From the NCBI GenBank assembly GCA_963763115.1, contig CAVXNM010000093.1:1-64000 (forward strand): a stretch of DNA of 64,000 bases, read 5' to 3'. This document shows positions 26,788 to 35,762 of the stretch, one piece after another; the stretch's first letter is position 1, and every line of letters begins with the position of its first letter. The notes beneath the pieces were generated by a model. The model saw nothing but the letters and a program-made list of their open reading frames with translations, made no database searches and had not been told where the DNA came from. The DNA is from CAVQCA01 sp963763115 (GTDB taxonomy: Bacteria; Pseudomonadota; Gammaproteobacteria; UBA9214). Made by a program: the position numbers and the translations under genes.

Positions 26788-28772
26788 TCAGGGCAGCAAT
26801 TTGAGGTCGCTCGGCCGCCAGGTCTTGTTGAATCTAGGCTCGAGTGCATCGTACACATGCAGCGCAGTGTTCCATCCTCGACCGGGGACGGTCTGGACCC
26901 AGTTGGACTCCTTGCCGGGCGGCGGCCTGGGTCCGAAGTAGACGTCGATCAATCCATCCACATTGGCTTGCAGCCCCTTTGTCTGGCTGCTGACGCTAGG
27001 GAAACGCTGATCGGTCTGGATCATCGACCAGAAATACTTCACTGGAACGTTGGGCGGCAAGTGCAGCTTGTAGTTCTTGCCGCCATTGTCCGGATTGCCG
27101 TTGGCATCACGCGCGTTCCAGGCATATTGCGAACCGCGGCCCACCATCTTTTTCCTCCATCGCCGGTGTGACAAGAATCGCAAGGGTGTAATAGAATGTC
27201 GCCGCATCGAAATTCAGTACAGCAGGCTCGGTCTGGAACCTGAATCCGCCCATGAAGCCCAGCTGCCAGTTGCTATTAGGGCGTGTTAACACTTATTGAC
27301 GTATGCAGCCCGGATGGAAATCACACAGACACAGTACGAACAAATCGAAGCCCTGCTGCCACGCCAGTGAGGGAATGTCTCTCTGAATAACCTGCAAGTA
27401 CTCAATGCTATTTTGTACGTTGTGGATCATGGTTGTAAGTGGCGAGGGTTGCCGAAGCGTTTTGGGAACTGGCATAGCATTTATACGCGCATGAACCGCT
27501 GGGCAAAGAGTGGCGTATTGGACCAGGTGTTCAGTGAACTGCAACACCAGCAAATCATTCGCATCCGGGTAGAGGCCGTTTCCCTGGATAGTACCGCGGT
27601 GAAAGTGCACCCTGACGGTACCGGCGCTCTAAAAAAACGGACCCCAAGCCATTGGCAAGTCCGGAGCCGGATGGACAACCAAGATTCATATGGTTGCCGC
27701 AGATGCTCGCACGGCGGTGAGTTTTTTCATTATAATGTTACCAGGCCCTAGAATAATACTACGCCTCCTGGTCCCGAGTATGGAACAGGATGGAACGCGC
27801 GGTGGCATCCCCCACCGCGGCGGCTTCCGTGAGGTTCTTCTTCATGCGTTCATCGGGTGCGAAGGGCTTGCCTTTCTGGATGCCAATCGACGCGAAATAG
27901 CCCATGCGGATCTGGTCAAGAGAATTGGTTGGTTCTTCCTGGATTACTTCATTAAGCAGTTCCCAGAAGCGATAGTCGGCGGGATAGACTGTGTTGATTG
28001 ATACACCGGACATGTCAACAAACTTAAGCCGTGGATGCGTCTTCTCCGCCTCAGCAAGCGGATAGATCTTGGTGTACTTCTTCACGAGGTCCACGCCCGG
28101 CTTGGGATCGCCCTTGACCAGAAAACTGCGCCACGGGATCCAGAGACCATAGGTGGGTGAGTCCACAGAGTGATAGCCCTGGGGTACTGAGCCCTTCTAG
28201 ACGGGTGGCAGAAACAGATATTTGCCCCCCTCGCCCTTGTCCGGACCGGTAATGCCCACGTCAACGACCCAGCGTTGCCACATGTCCTTGGCAATCCCGA
28301 GCATTTTCGGTGGCACCTCCAGCACCACCGGCCCCTCGGAGAGATCGAGCCATGTCCAACTGTAGACGGTGTTGTCGTTACCGTTGAGCACGATCTCCCG
28401 ACCATCGAGTAATGCTCGAAGATCGGCACAACGGTATTCGGCGGTCCATACTGTTTTAACGATTCGCGGTTGGCCACCTGGCTCACTGCCGGGATTGCTA
28501 ACAGATAGGACTGGACCGCCCGCTGGAAGTCGATGTTGTCGAAGAGTTTCTCGGCGGACGCCTTATCCGGAAAGCAGTCGAAGAAGTGCAGTGTGCCTAA
28601 GCGGGTCACGACCTTGTCAGGCGACGCAACTCCCGGCGGCATCGGGGTAGAGTACTTATTCTCAGGTGATGTAGGCGTGCCGGTGAGTGCCTGTCCGGCA
28701 CTCACCGCGGAAGTGAATGTAGAAAAAAGCAGTCAAGAGGGCACAGATCAACAACCGGGGATGAGTTCTCAT
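26788..28772 (-). pseudogene. DUF1254/DUF1214 protein split by an IS remnant and frameshifts
   Basis: A ribosome-binding site (AAGGAGCGAATACGA) precedes MRTHPRLLICALLTAFF, a signal peptide that shifts frame at a T-run. DUF1254 pieces follow: RLGTLHFFDCFPDKASAEKL, then YLLAIPAVSQVANRESLKQY, VVLEVPPKMLGIAKDMWQRW, GGKYLFLPP, then a stop near 28198 and PKPGVDLVKKYTKIYPL. The DUF1214 part after the IS reads NWQLGFMGGFRFQTEPAVLN, GRGSQYAWNARDANGNPDNG, FPSVSSQTKGLQANVDGLID and GWNTALHVYDALEPRFNKTW. The IS lies at about 27285-27752, exactly between the two domains. These periplasmic proteins have no settled function. Confidence 0.85.
27285..27752 (+). mobile_element. IS5-family (IS427-like) element remnant inside the DUF1254 gene
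   Basis: The left end reads TAGGGCGTGTTAACACTTAT. The right end, inverted, reads TAGGGCCTGGTAACATTATA, an imperfect terminal repeat. Inside, the transposase starts MEITQTQYEQIEALLPRQ (ATG 27314), has a stop at 27368, and continues LYVVDHGCKWRGLPKRFGNW and IYTRMNRWAKSGVLDQVF with VEAVSLDSTAVKVHPDGTG (the first catalytic Asp). It then loses frame near THMVAADARTAV. About half the element is missing. The target gene can be read across the insertion. Confidence 0.8.
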
Positions 28773-29044
28773 TCGTATTCGCTCCTTGCGCTACATGACA
28801 AAGGCCATGAAGACCAACGCGAATTTCCGGATACGCCGCACAAAGCAGGACTGGCTTATTAGTTGCTTCGAACTAAAGCACGAATGTTAAATCCAGAGAT
28901 ACTGTATTTCCACTGGATTGATAGCTGACTGTAGATGCATGAATCCAGATGTCAGGTTTGCAGTAATGCTGGATTCCTGACATTCAGACAAAGTGAACCC
29001 CGCATGAACCGGGGTCTGATAGTACTGCAGGCAGGGAGTCAACC

Positions 29045-29467
29045 TCAGTGCAGTTGTACTATGGCCATCTGCATTGGCATGGGTTGCATGGCCAGAATAT
29101 CGTTGGAGAATTCCTCGATGTTTGCACTGACGTTGGCTAGTTCGTTCTTCGCCTGCTCATAACGAACCTTTTTGTATCCGGCATAAAGCAGTCCACCGGG
29201 CATGAAGACTGTAATGATTGCATCGCTGCTATCTAGCTTCTTGTCCGCGACGATCTGTTCGAGCGCTTGTTTGCGCTGTATCATCTGAGCTCGCAGTATT
29301 TCAACCTGTTCGATCAGTGTCTCACGATCAACGTCTGGTAACTGAATGATAAATTGATCCGGTTTGTCCTCAGGTACTAGTGCTTGCTCAGCGTATGCCG
29401 TCTTCAGCATGAATGCACTACAAATGATCGAAATCAAGATAAACAGTCTGTTCGATGTTTTAGTCAT
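29045..29467 (-). CDS. Exported coiled-coil protein of unknown function
   Basis: A signal peptide (LFILISIICSAFMLKTAYA, ending before EQ) is followed by IIQLPDVDRETLIEQVEILR and AQMIQRKQALEQIVADKKLD, a coiled coil. Then come FMPGGLLYAGYKKVRYEQAK and a second helix NELANVSANIEEFSNDI. No family is recognised. It is complete at 140 residues and probably periplasmic. Confidence 0.6.
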   Translation of the reverse strand: MTKTSNRLFILISIICSAFMLKTAYAEQALVPEDKPDQFIIQLPDVDRETLIEQVEILRAQMIQRKQALEQIVADKKLDSSDAIITVFMPGGLLYAGYKKVRYEQAKNELANVSANIEEFSNDILAMQPMPMQMAIVQLH

Positions 29468-29693
29468 GGGGCTCCGATGGGGGTGGCCTTAGTTTTAGGC
29501 GCTGCAAGAAATTCAGTAAATAATAACATATTTTCATAATCCGCATTTATAGGCATTATAAATACAGCTATTAAATCGTCTTCACAATTGCGAATCAAAA
29601 CTGTAATCGAATTAAAAAACGCTTTTATTCAGCCTGAATGATAATCAGGCATGAATGTTTGTAGAATGACCAGATAACAGGGGAAATTAAAAG

Positions 29694-29945
29694 ATGAAAA
29701 CATTTCTGGATTGGATGCTTAAAACTCTGACAGCTGCCCTCATCGTATGTATCTTTTTAGCTGTTGGTGGTTCCCGTTTTCTCCCAATCACCTTGCCACT
29801 ATTAACTATCGGTGGTAAGGAGCTTGTTTTAAATTTGTCTGATGCTGTCGGGCTTGTCGTGTTTGTGTGGTTGGCAGCAACTATCCTCTACATTATTGGT
29901 TACGCCACCTGGCGAGCGATGAGCTTCTTTTGGTCAAAATTCTGA
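29694..29945 (+). CDS. Small two- or three-helix membrane protein
   Basis: A ribosome-binding site (CAGGGGAAATTAAAAG) precedes MKTFLDWMLKTLTAALIVCI. Hydrophobic segments are LTAALIVCIFLAVGG and LSDAVGLVVFVWLAATILYI, with IGYATWRAMSFFWSKF at the end. There is no recognised family. The clean ribosome-binding site and helix pattern support a real 83-residue gene. Confidence 0.6.
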   Translation: MKTFLDWMLKTLTAALIVCIFLAVGGSRFLPITLPLLTIGGKELVLNLSDAVGLVVFVWLAATILYIIGYATWRAMSFFWSKF

Positions 29946-30196
29946 TCACGCCTCGGTCACTCGGTTGGGCGGTATTCGATGAACTGGTCTGAGTGTCTGT
30001 AGACTATTTCGGCTATAGCGGTTTGCGGGTTGAACTCTAATCCACTGAGAAACGCCGCCTAAACTTTACGCATGATTCAGAGACCACGCTTTATGATTCG
30101 GGCACAGACAGCGATTTACGCTAGACTCAGTTCTGATCTCCAAGTTCATGGAATACAGAAATCGCGGTTTTCCCCCCGGATCGCTGGAAGACATCG
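29946..30196. other. Intergenic, nothing recognised
   Basis: No gene, repeat or terminator is visible. Confidence 0.3.
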
Positions 30197-31018
30197 ATGA
30201 CAGATAACACCTCCGTGATTTCCACTTATGGTGTGCGGGTGCCCGGGATTATTTATGTACGGCCTGGAAAAAAGAGCGAACGGCGGCACTGGTGGAACAA
30301 GCCATCACGCTTGGATTTTGCGGCATCGACACCGCCTGCCAGCCTAAGCACTATGACGAAGCGGGGGTCGGTGCAGGTCTGGCGCCCTGTTTAGCGGCGG
30401 GACTGACGCGCGCTGACCTTTATCTCCAGAGCAAATTTACACCCGTGGACGGCCAGGGCGCTGCGCGGTTGCCTTATGATCCGAAAGCGGGACTGGACGG
30501 TCAGGTCGAGCAATCTTTTCAGACCTCTCTAATGAACCGCCGGACCAGCTATCTCGACTGCCTGGTGCTGCATTCACCCTTGGCAAATCAACGGCACCTG
30601 ATTGTTGTTTGGCAAGCAATGGAAGCAATCTTCAAGGCCGGTGGTGCCAAACAGCTTGGAATCAGCAATTGCTATGCGCTGGAACAGCTTGAGCGTTTAT
30701 ATCGGAAGGTCCATATCAAACCGGCGGTGGTCCAGAATCGCTTCCATGTCGAGACCGGATATGACCGTGAGATTCGTGGGTTTTGCCGGCAACACTAGAT
30801 AAGTTATCAGAGCTTCTGGACATTCACCACCAATCCCATGGTTCTGGCACACGACACCCTTCAGACCCTGGCGTCGAATTACCGGCGCACGCCAGCGCAA
30901 ATCTTCTTCCGCTATTTTACCCAGATTGACATCGCTCCCTTGAGCGGGACAACATCACAAACCCATATGCGGGAAGACCTGGCGATCTTCTAGTTCGAAC
31001 TGAGGCAAAGCGTGCGCG
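30197..31018 (+). pseudogene. Aldo/keto reductase, frameshifted with two in-frame TAG codons
   Basis: The translation starts MTDNTSVISTYGVRVPGIIY, shifts frame near 30257, then reads EQAITLGFCGIDTACQPKHY (the catalytic Asp and Tyr region), LTRADLYLQSKFTPVDGQ, YLDCLVLHSPLANQRH (His), QLGISNCYALEQLERLY and VVQNRFHVETGYDREIRGF. After TAG at 30796-30798 the same frame continues ISYQSFWTFTTNPMVLAHDT and RTPAQIFFRYFTQIDIAP up to a second TAG at 30991-30993. The 3' end overlaps the antisense cyanase remnant. Confidence 0.8.
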
Positions 31019-31256
31019 ATGCGGTGGGACCCAACCCTTTTGTGGGGCACTCGGCAAGTGCCTCGGTAACGTCCGACTCAAGCTCCAGGACGTACGCTAT
31101 TTTCATCGCCTCTTCTTCGGACGCACTTGCCTGACGATAAAAAAGCGCCGCAATCCAGACTTCATCACGACCAACAGTCTTTTCAAGGTCAGCAAAGCTC
31201 AAGCCTTTGTGTTTCTTCGCGGATAGAAGCTTTTCAGTAACTTCGGAACTCTTTAT
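30990..31256 (-). pseudogene. cynS: Cyanase (cynS) N-terminal remnant with ATA in place of the start codon
   Basis: The frame reads SSEVTEKLLSAKKHKGLSFA, then DLEKTVGRDEVWIAALFYRQ, SASEEEAMKIAYVLELE and ALAECPTKGLGPT. This is the helical N-terminal domain of cyanate hydratase. The C-terminal catalytic domain (Arg, Glu, Ser triad) is gone. A ribosome-binding-like GGAGAG precedes the codon ATA at 31254-31256, where the family has ATG, so the start codon itself appears mutated. Cyanase converts cyanate and bicarbonate to ammonia and CO2. Confidence 0.75.
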
Positions 31257-31967
31257 GTAATCTCTCCAGTAAATTCCGTCGAACCTGGAACATATTTAAA
31301 GAATGAAATAATCCATATATTATAATTGTTCCCTGACATCATTTTCCCGGATGGCCATGACCCTGCATCGCTCCGGCAAGTACTGCTGAACTCTGTCATT
31401 ACGTATAGATGCAAATAACCGCTTCCGGCGATTCAGAGGCAGTTAAATAGGAACGCCCCGGTTCACACGGATGGACTGGTGGTACCGCCCCACCGAACAC
31501 ACGGCTGTCAAAATGACCTGACTCATGTTGTCCGCCCGTTGTTACCCAGGGCGCTCGAGGGGTGACCAAACAGTAGCCCGTTTATTGGCGATGGCAAAGA
31601 CTACTTCTTGCCTTCCTACCTGTGTCACCCTCCTAATACATATAATAGTCCTCACAATGGAATCCGTGGATCAATAAGCACCATACGATTCGGTCCTAGG
31701 CCGACGGGATAAGGACACTTCAGCTCGCAGTAGAGCCCAGATAGCTGCGATTCTCACTGAAAGTCGGCTATCGGTGACATGACGATCGGAATTGGATCAG
31801 AAAATATTATTGAAGGCGTCTGTTCAGCAGACGCCGGAGTTTGACAAGATTCATATTTCGGTCAGGTGATTCGTGAATCACCAGGTTGTTCACTAGCAGT
31901 CGACTATATAACAAATGGCTATTATTCTCCCTTAATCCGTCTGGTATTCAATATCTTCGAAGGGTTA
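31257..31967. other. About 700 bases without a supported gene
   Basis: No coding pattern is found on either strand. A perfect hairpin GGCGTCTG-TTCAG-CAGACGCC lies near 31816-31836 without a T-run. Confidence 0.4.
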
Positions 31968-32479
31968 ATGAAAACGACAAGAACGGCGGCGGCCATCGTA
32001 CTGGCCCTGACTGCAGGTACGGCACAGGCCGAGGGCTGGTACCTGGGGGCATCGGCGGGTTTGATGGACAACAATGTCAGCGGTTTTGACGACGCCACTA
32101 ATGTCGGCGCTCTGCTGGTTACGACGTGTACACTCGCGACATTCTTGCCGTTTCGCTTGAGGGCGAAACTTCCACCACAGCTTCCAAAGGCGATGTCTCC
32201 ATCATTGAAGTACACGGTGACTGGGACATTGACACCCAGGCTGCCTATGTTGCTGCACGTCTGGGCAATCGCATCTACATGAAAGTGCGCTATGGGGTGC
32301 TGCGTGAAGATGCCTCCGTCAAAATTGGTGGTGTCTCACAAAGCGGCTCCGACACTGGTGGCTCTTGGGGTGGTGCACTGGACAGGATGCTGACGCCCCG
32401 GTGGGGCATACAGCTGGATGGCACTCTCGTTGAGTCGGATGTGAATTATTGGAACCTGGGGGTGAAATACCAGTTTTAG
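31968..32479 (+). pseudogene. OmpA-like beta-barrel outer-membrane protein, one frameshift
   Basis: The signal peptide is MKTTRTAAAIVLALTAGTAQ followed by AEGWYLGASAGLMDNNVSG, the start of an outer-membrane beta-barrel. A one-base loss near 32117 (GGTTACGACG, expected GGGTTACGACG) moves the frame to YDVYTRDILAVSLEGETS. Barrel strands follow: AAYVAARLGNRIYMKVRYGV, GGSWGGALDRMLTPRWGIQ and the terminal strand VNYWNLGVKYQF. The final aromatic Phe is the outer-membrane assembly signal. The length would be 170 residues when corrected. Confidence 0.75.
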
Positions 32480-32700
32480 TAAGTGTCGAAGGCATAAATA
32501 TATGGTGTCAGAGCGAATTCATTACTATATTTGAATTAACTGTGTCCGGCGTCATTCCACCCTCTCGTAAGCCGGATTCATAATTTGTTAGTAATCTGTT
32601 AGCCTGCAAGGAGTAGGTTGTTACCTGAAAGATACAAAATAAGATTCTTACCGTAAACAACAGTTACTTTATAAGAAGCATTCATTTGTAAGGGGCATTT
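32480..32700. other. Upstream region of the DUF1566-like gene
   Basis: The sequence is AT-rich near 32610-32690. No confident promoter boxes or terminator are seen. Confidence 0.3.
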
Positions 32701-33348
32701 ATGCAGAACTCACGCTTGTTAGGGATTCCATGCGCTATTCTATTCAATGTGATAACCCTGCCTTCCTATGCAGCGCTGATCCCCGTGCTAGGCGGACAGG
32801 CTATCTACGATGACCAATTAAAAATCACCTGGACCGCCGACGCCAATCTCAATGGAACGATGGACTGGGCAACCGCAGATAACTGGGCAGCGAACCTGAC
32901 AATCGACGGGGTAAGTGGCTGGCGGTTACCCAGCATGGATGTCAATAATGATGGCATCATCGTCAATTGTTCACCTTCATCGGTTTCGCCTCCCGAAGCG
33001 GTTTGCAGGGACAATCAATACGCCCATTTATATTATTATGGTGCGGGCACGACATCAGGAAGTGGTGTCACGTCAGCGAGCCCAGGGCCCTTCAGCAACG
33101 TCCAGGCCGAAAGTTACTGGTCGTCCACGGAGCAACCGGGCGCCTCCTCCCCCTCCGCATGGCGCTTCAACTTCAACAGCGACACATCCGCGGGCGGCGG
33201 CGCACAGAACACCAGTTTTAAGACCATTTCGCACTACGCATTGGCCGTGCACTCGGGCAATGCCGGCGCTGTACCAGTACCTGCCACAATTTGGCTGTTC
33301 GGTAGCGGCTTGTTAGGACTGATCGGTGTGGCAAGGCAGCGGAGTTGA
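32701..33348 (+). CDS. DUF1566-like secreted protein with PEP-CTERM (VPxPxxxWLFGSG) sorting signal
   Basis: A signal peptide (IPCAILFNVITLPSYA) precedes a DUF1566-like module: LTIDGVSGWRLPSMDVNND, then YWSSTEQPGASSPSAWRFNF and HYALAVHSGNAG. The C-terminus is VPVPATIWLFGSGLLGLIG followed by VARQRS, an exosortase recognition signal. The protein (215 residues) is intact and would be exported and then cleaved at the C-terminus. AAGGGG lies upstream of ATG. The exosortase must be encoded elsewhere. Confidence 0.85.
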   Translation: MQNSRLLGIPCAILFNVITLPSYAALIPVLGGQAIYDDQLKITWTADANLNGTMDWATADNWAANLTIDGVSGWRLPSMDVNNDGIIVNCSPSSVSPPEAVCRDNQYAHLYYYGAGTTSGSGVTSASPGPFSNVQAESYWSSTEQPGASSPSAWRFNFNSDTSAGGGAQNTSFKTISHYALAVHSGNAGAVPVPATIWLFGSGLLGLIGVARQRS

Positions 33349-33442
33349 TGTCTGGGTAGTTTGAGGACTATGTCACTTTAGGTGGCCCGTTTCAGGGAGA
33401 CGATCATTTCACTTGAGCGGCACGTATGGCCTGCCATCGGTG

Positions 33443-33961
33443 CTACAGCTGACTGAAGTGCCGATCTTCTTCCGGGTTTAGTACCGATTCGATGATCGTG
33501 GGCCGTCGCTCCAGGTGAACGGGCGCTGCAGTGGCGGTTTCATCAACGACCGGTGCAACCACCATGCCCAGCTCGCCATTAACGGACAGCACCTGGATAC
33601 GCCGCCAGCTGACGGGGCATGTTCCGCCGAACAGTCTCAGCCCGGGAGGCGCCACAGGCGCAAGCACCAGCAACCCTGTGGGTGGATAATAATCCTGCAA
33701 AAACAGCGTCACCATTTCACTGCCCAGCTGATCCATCCAGGCCAGACCCGTGAGCAACGCCCGCTGCGAATCGACCGCATCGAAGCTGAGTAGCACCGGC
33801 CCGTCATGCCTGTCCGATGTCGCAACACAGCAGCCGTCGATGTGCGGCATAGTCTCGACGAGCCTGGCCCCTTCCCCAAGCAATGAACCCAGGTTGTCTA
33901 CCACCAGGCGATGCAGGTCAGATGAGCCGATTTCCGTGACGGCGTGAATTTGCAATGTCAT
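33443..33961 (-). CDS. Uncharacterised protein, last gene of the ParA-CBM operon
   Basis: The 172-residue soluble protein starts MTLQIHAVTEIGSSDLHRLV. Its ATG overlaps the preceding gene's stop as ATGA, so translation is coupled. Recognisable stretches are LGEGARLVETMPHIDGCCVA, then SDRHDGPVLLSFDAVDSQRA and LGSEMVTLFLQDYYPPTGLL, VLAPVAPPGLRLFGGTC. It has no membrane segment or signal peptide and no known fold. Its position makes it a candidate adaptor or cargo factor for the ParA-type ATPase two genes upstream. Confidence 0.7.
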   Translation of the reverse strand: MTLQIHAVTEIGSSDLHRLVVDNLGSLLGEGARLVETMPHIDGCCVATSDRHDGPVLLSFDAVDSQRALLTGLAWMDQLGSEMVTLFLQDYYPPTGLLVLAPVAPPGLRLFGGTCPVSWRRIQVLSVNGELGMVVAPVVDETATAAPVHLERRPTIIESVLNPEEDRHFSQL

Positions 33962-34575
33962 GTGTGAGCGACCTCCAGTTGATTAGGTATGGTATGAGTT
34001 CCCCAAAGCCGGTGAACCTCTCCGGCCAGACGCGCCAGATCCGCACTGAAATCCGGCCCGGGAGCCGACAAATGCCCCAGCTCATGAAGACGGATGTCAA
34101 GAAACAGCCTGGCGCCCGAGGCCAGTCGTTCCTGACAGCGGCGCGCGAAGTCCGCGTCGCGGGCACCGCTGAATACCACACCAAATCGACGTGACGCTGT
34201 AGCGGAAAGCTGTTTTATACCGGTATACGCCAGCCGGACACCCTCGAGATTCGCAGTCGCGAAGACCAGAATGAGGCGCTGTTCGGCATTCGTTGCGCTA
34301 CGCCCCGATGAGATGAACTTCACGTGCCAGTCGGGGTGCTCCGCAACGGCGGACGTTTGTATATTCAGCTGCCGGGTCAGGGCATCCATGAGATACTGCG
34401 GTTGCAGGGCATCGGCGGGATGTCCTGCGGCGACTGCCAGGTGAACCGGCAGCGTATGGATGACCCCTCGTTTGCCGGTGTTGCCGACTGCCGGGCGCTC
34501 ATCGATAAAGTGATGCTGGATACTGGCCAGACGCTCGGTATGCAGCTGCGCTGGCCGCCAGGCTGGATTGTGCAT
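33958..34575 (-). CDS. Uncharacterised protein resembling the C-terminal half of a MinD/FleN fold
   Basis: A strong ribosome-binding site (GGAGGGGGAG) precedes MHNPAWRPAQLHTERLASIQ, 13 bases after the ParA stop. The second half reads QRLILVFATANLEGVRLAYT, then GIKQLSATASRRFGVVFSGA, RDADFARRCQERLASGARLF and LDIRLHELGHLSAPG. This follows the strand-helix order of MinD/FleN proteins after Walker B (ILVxxxxxxSLxDAYxxIK). No P-loop is visible, so it would not hydrolyse ATP alone. The fold assignment is inference from pattern only. Confidence 0.7.
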   Translation of the reverse strand: MHNPAWRPAQLHTERLASIQHHFIDERPAVGNTGKRGVIHTLPVHLAVAAGHPADALQPQYLMDALTRQLNIQTSAVAEHPDWHVKFISSGRSATNAEQRLILVFATANLEGVRLAYTGIKQLSATASRRFGVVFSGARDADFARRCQERLASGARLFLDIRLHELGHLSAPGPDFSADLARLAGEVHRLWGTHTIPNQLEVAHT

Positions 34576-34588
34576 GACTCCCCCTCCG

Positions 34589-35683
34589 TCAAACGTTTAA
34601 CAGCGAGTTGTATCCCCCCATGTCGTTTGGTGCCGCCTTTGGATTGGCCGGGTCTTGTTGCCAGACACCATCAATGATCAGACGATATTCATAGCCGCCG
34701 GGACTTACCCGCAGGACCTTCTGCAGTGATCCATCCAGAATTTCGGTTTCTACATTCTTGTCAGGAATCCAGTCGTTGAACTCTCCGGCAATCTGCACCC
34801 GGTCACTCTCCGTGATGTCGAAACGGAACACCACTTCCTTCACGTTGCTGGTTTCAGCAGCCAATCCGGCGGTAGCGGTGTTGTCGGGCTGCGTCCCGAT
34901 GGCGTGTACCGTTTTACTGCGCACGCACAGTAGTACGGCGCCCAGTAGTTCCTCCGCCAGTTCCCTGAAATCTCCGGTAACCGCTGCACGTGGCGCATAA
35001 TCGGTCAGCGGAGCCCCGTGACAGGCCGCTTCACGCACGCATACAGAGTTACGGATCCGCGTAGCGCACAGATCGACCGGCAGCTGTGACTCCAGCATCC
35101 CGAGCATGTTGCGAGCGATGCGAGTCCGGGTATCGAACATGTTGGCAAGCAGGGTAACGGATGGCTGGACGCCATACCGGCCTGCAAGCAAGTGGATGGT
35201 CTCCCGCAACCGCTCGATACCATCCAGTGAATAAATGCTGGGCTCTACCGGTATCAGGACCCGGTCAGCGGCCCGCAATGCATTCACCGAGAGCAGACCC
35301 AGCGCCGGCGGGCAATCGAGGACGACACAGTCATAACGCCCCTCGAGCATATCCAGATGCCGTGCCAGCTGACGATCCCTGTCCGGTTGTTCGGCAAGCA
35401 GATGCTCGGCGGCGGCCAGTGAGATATTGCCCGGGATGAGATCTACACCCCGAGCGACACCCGACTGGATGACCTCGTCCAGCCGGCGATCGCCTTTGAG
35501 GAGTTCGTAGAGACCCGCCAGTTCGGCGCCTGCCACCCCAAGCCCCAGAGAAGCATGTCCCTGGGGATCCATATCGATGAGTAATACCCGGACATCCTGC
35601 TGCCCCAGTACAGCGGATAGATTGATGGCTGCGGTGGTTTTTCCACAGCCTCCCTTCTGGTTGACAACCGCAATGTTGTGCAT
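34589..35683 (-). CDS. ParA/MinD-type ATPase fused to a C-terminal AMPK-beta/CBM48 glycogen-binding domain
   Basis: The start chosen is ATG 35683, with GGAGAAGG six bases upstream. Residues 1-260 form a ParA ATPase: deviant Walker A NQKGGCGKTT (residues 8-17), then LLIDMDPQGHASLGLG and VVLDCPPALGLLSVNALRAA, with VPVEPSIYSLDGIERL-type switch sequence (IPVEPSIYSLDG). Residues about 280-365 form an AMPK-beta-like carbohydrate-binding module: VFRFDITESDRVQIAGEFND, then W, and PGGYEYRLIIDGVWQQDP, DMGGYNSLLNV. Of the four glycogen-contact residues of AMPK-beta (Trp, Lys, Trp, Asn), three are kept and Lys is Arg. ParA ATPases position DNA or protein cargo on the nucleoid. This fusion points to a polysaccharide cargo. 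Confidence 0.9.
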   Translation of the reverse strand: MHNIAVVNQKGGCGKTTAAINLSAVLGQQDVRVLLIDMDPQGHASLGLGVAGAELAGLYELLKGDRRLDEVIQSGVARGVDLIPGNISLAAAEHLLAEQPDRDRQLARHLDMLEGRYDCVVLDCPPALGLLSVNALRAADRVLIPVEPSIYSLDGIERLRETIHLLAGRYGVQPSVTLLANMFDTRTRIARNMLGMLESQLPVDLCATRIRNSVCVREAACHGAPLTDYAPRAAVTGDFRELAEELLGAVLLCVRSKTVHAIGTQPDNTATAGLAAETSNVKEVVFRFDITESDRVQIAGEFNDWIPDKNVETEILDGSLQKVLRVSPGGYEYRLIIDGVWQQDPANPKAAPNDMGGYNSLLNV

Positions 35684-35762
35684 GCCTGCCTTCTCCATCG
35701 TGGCCTGTTACAAACCACTCACTATTGGGTATCCGGACACCGGCGGCCTCCACCGGTATCGG

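Noticed and set aside
31816..31836. Perfect hairpin GGCGTCTG/CAGACGCC as a terminator.
   Set aside because: No T-run follows on either strand and no gene ends just before it.
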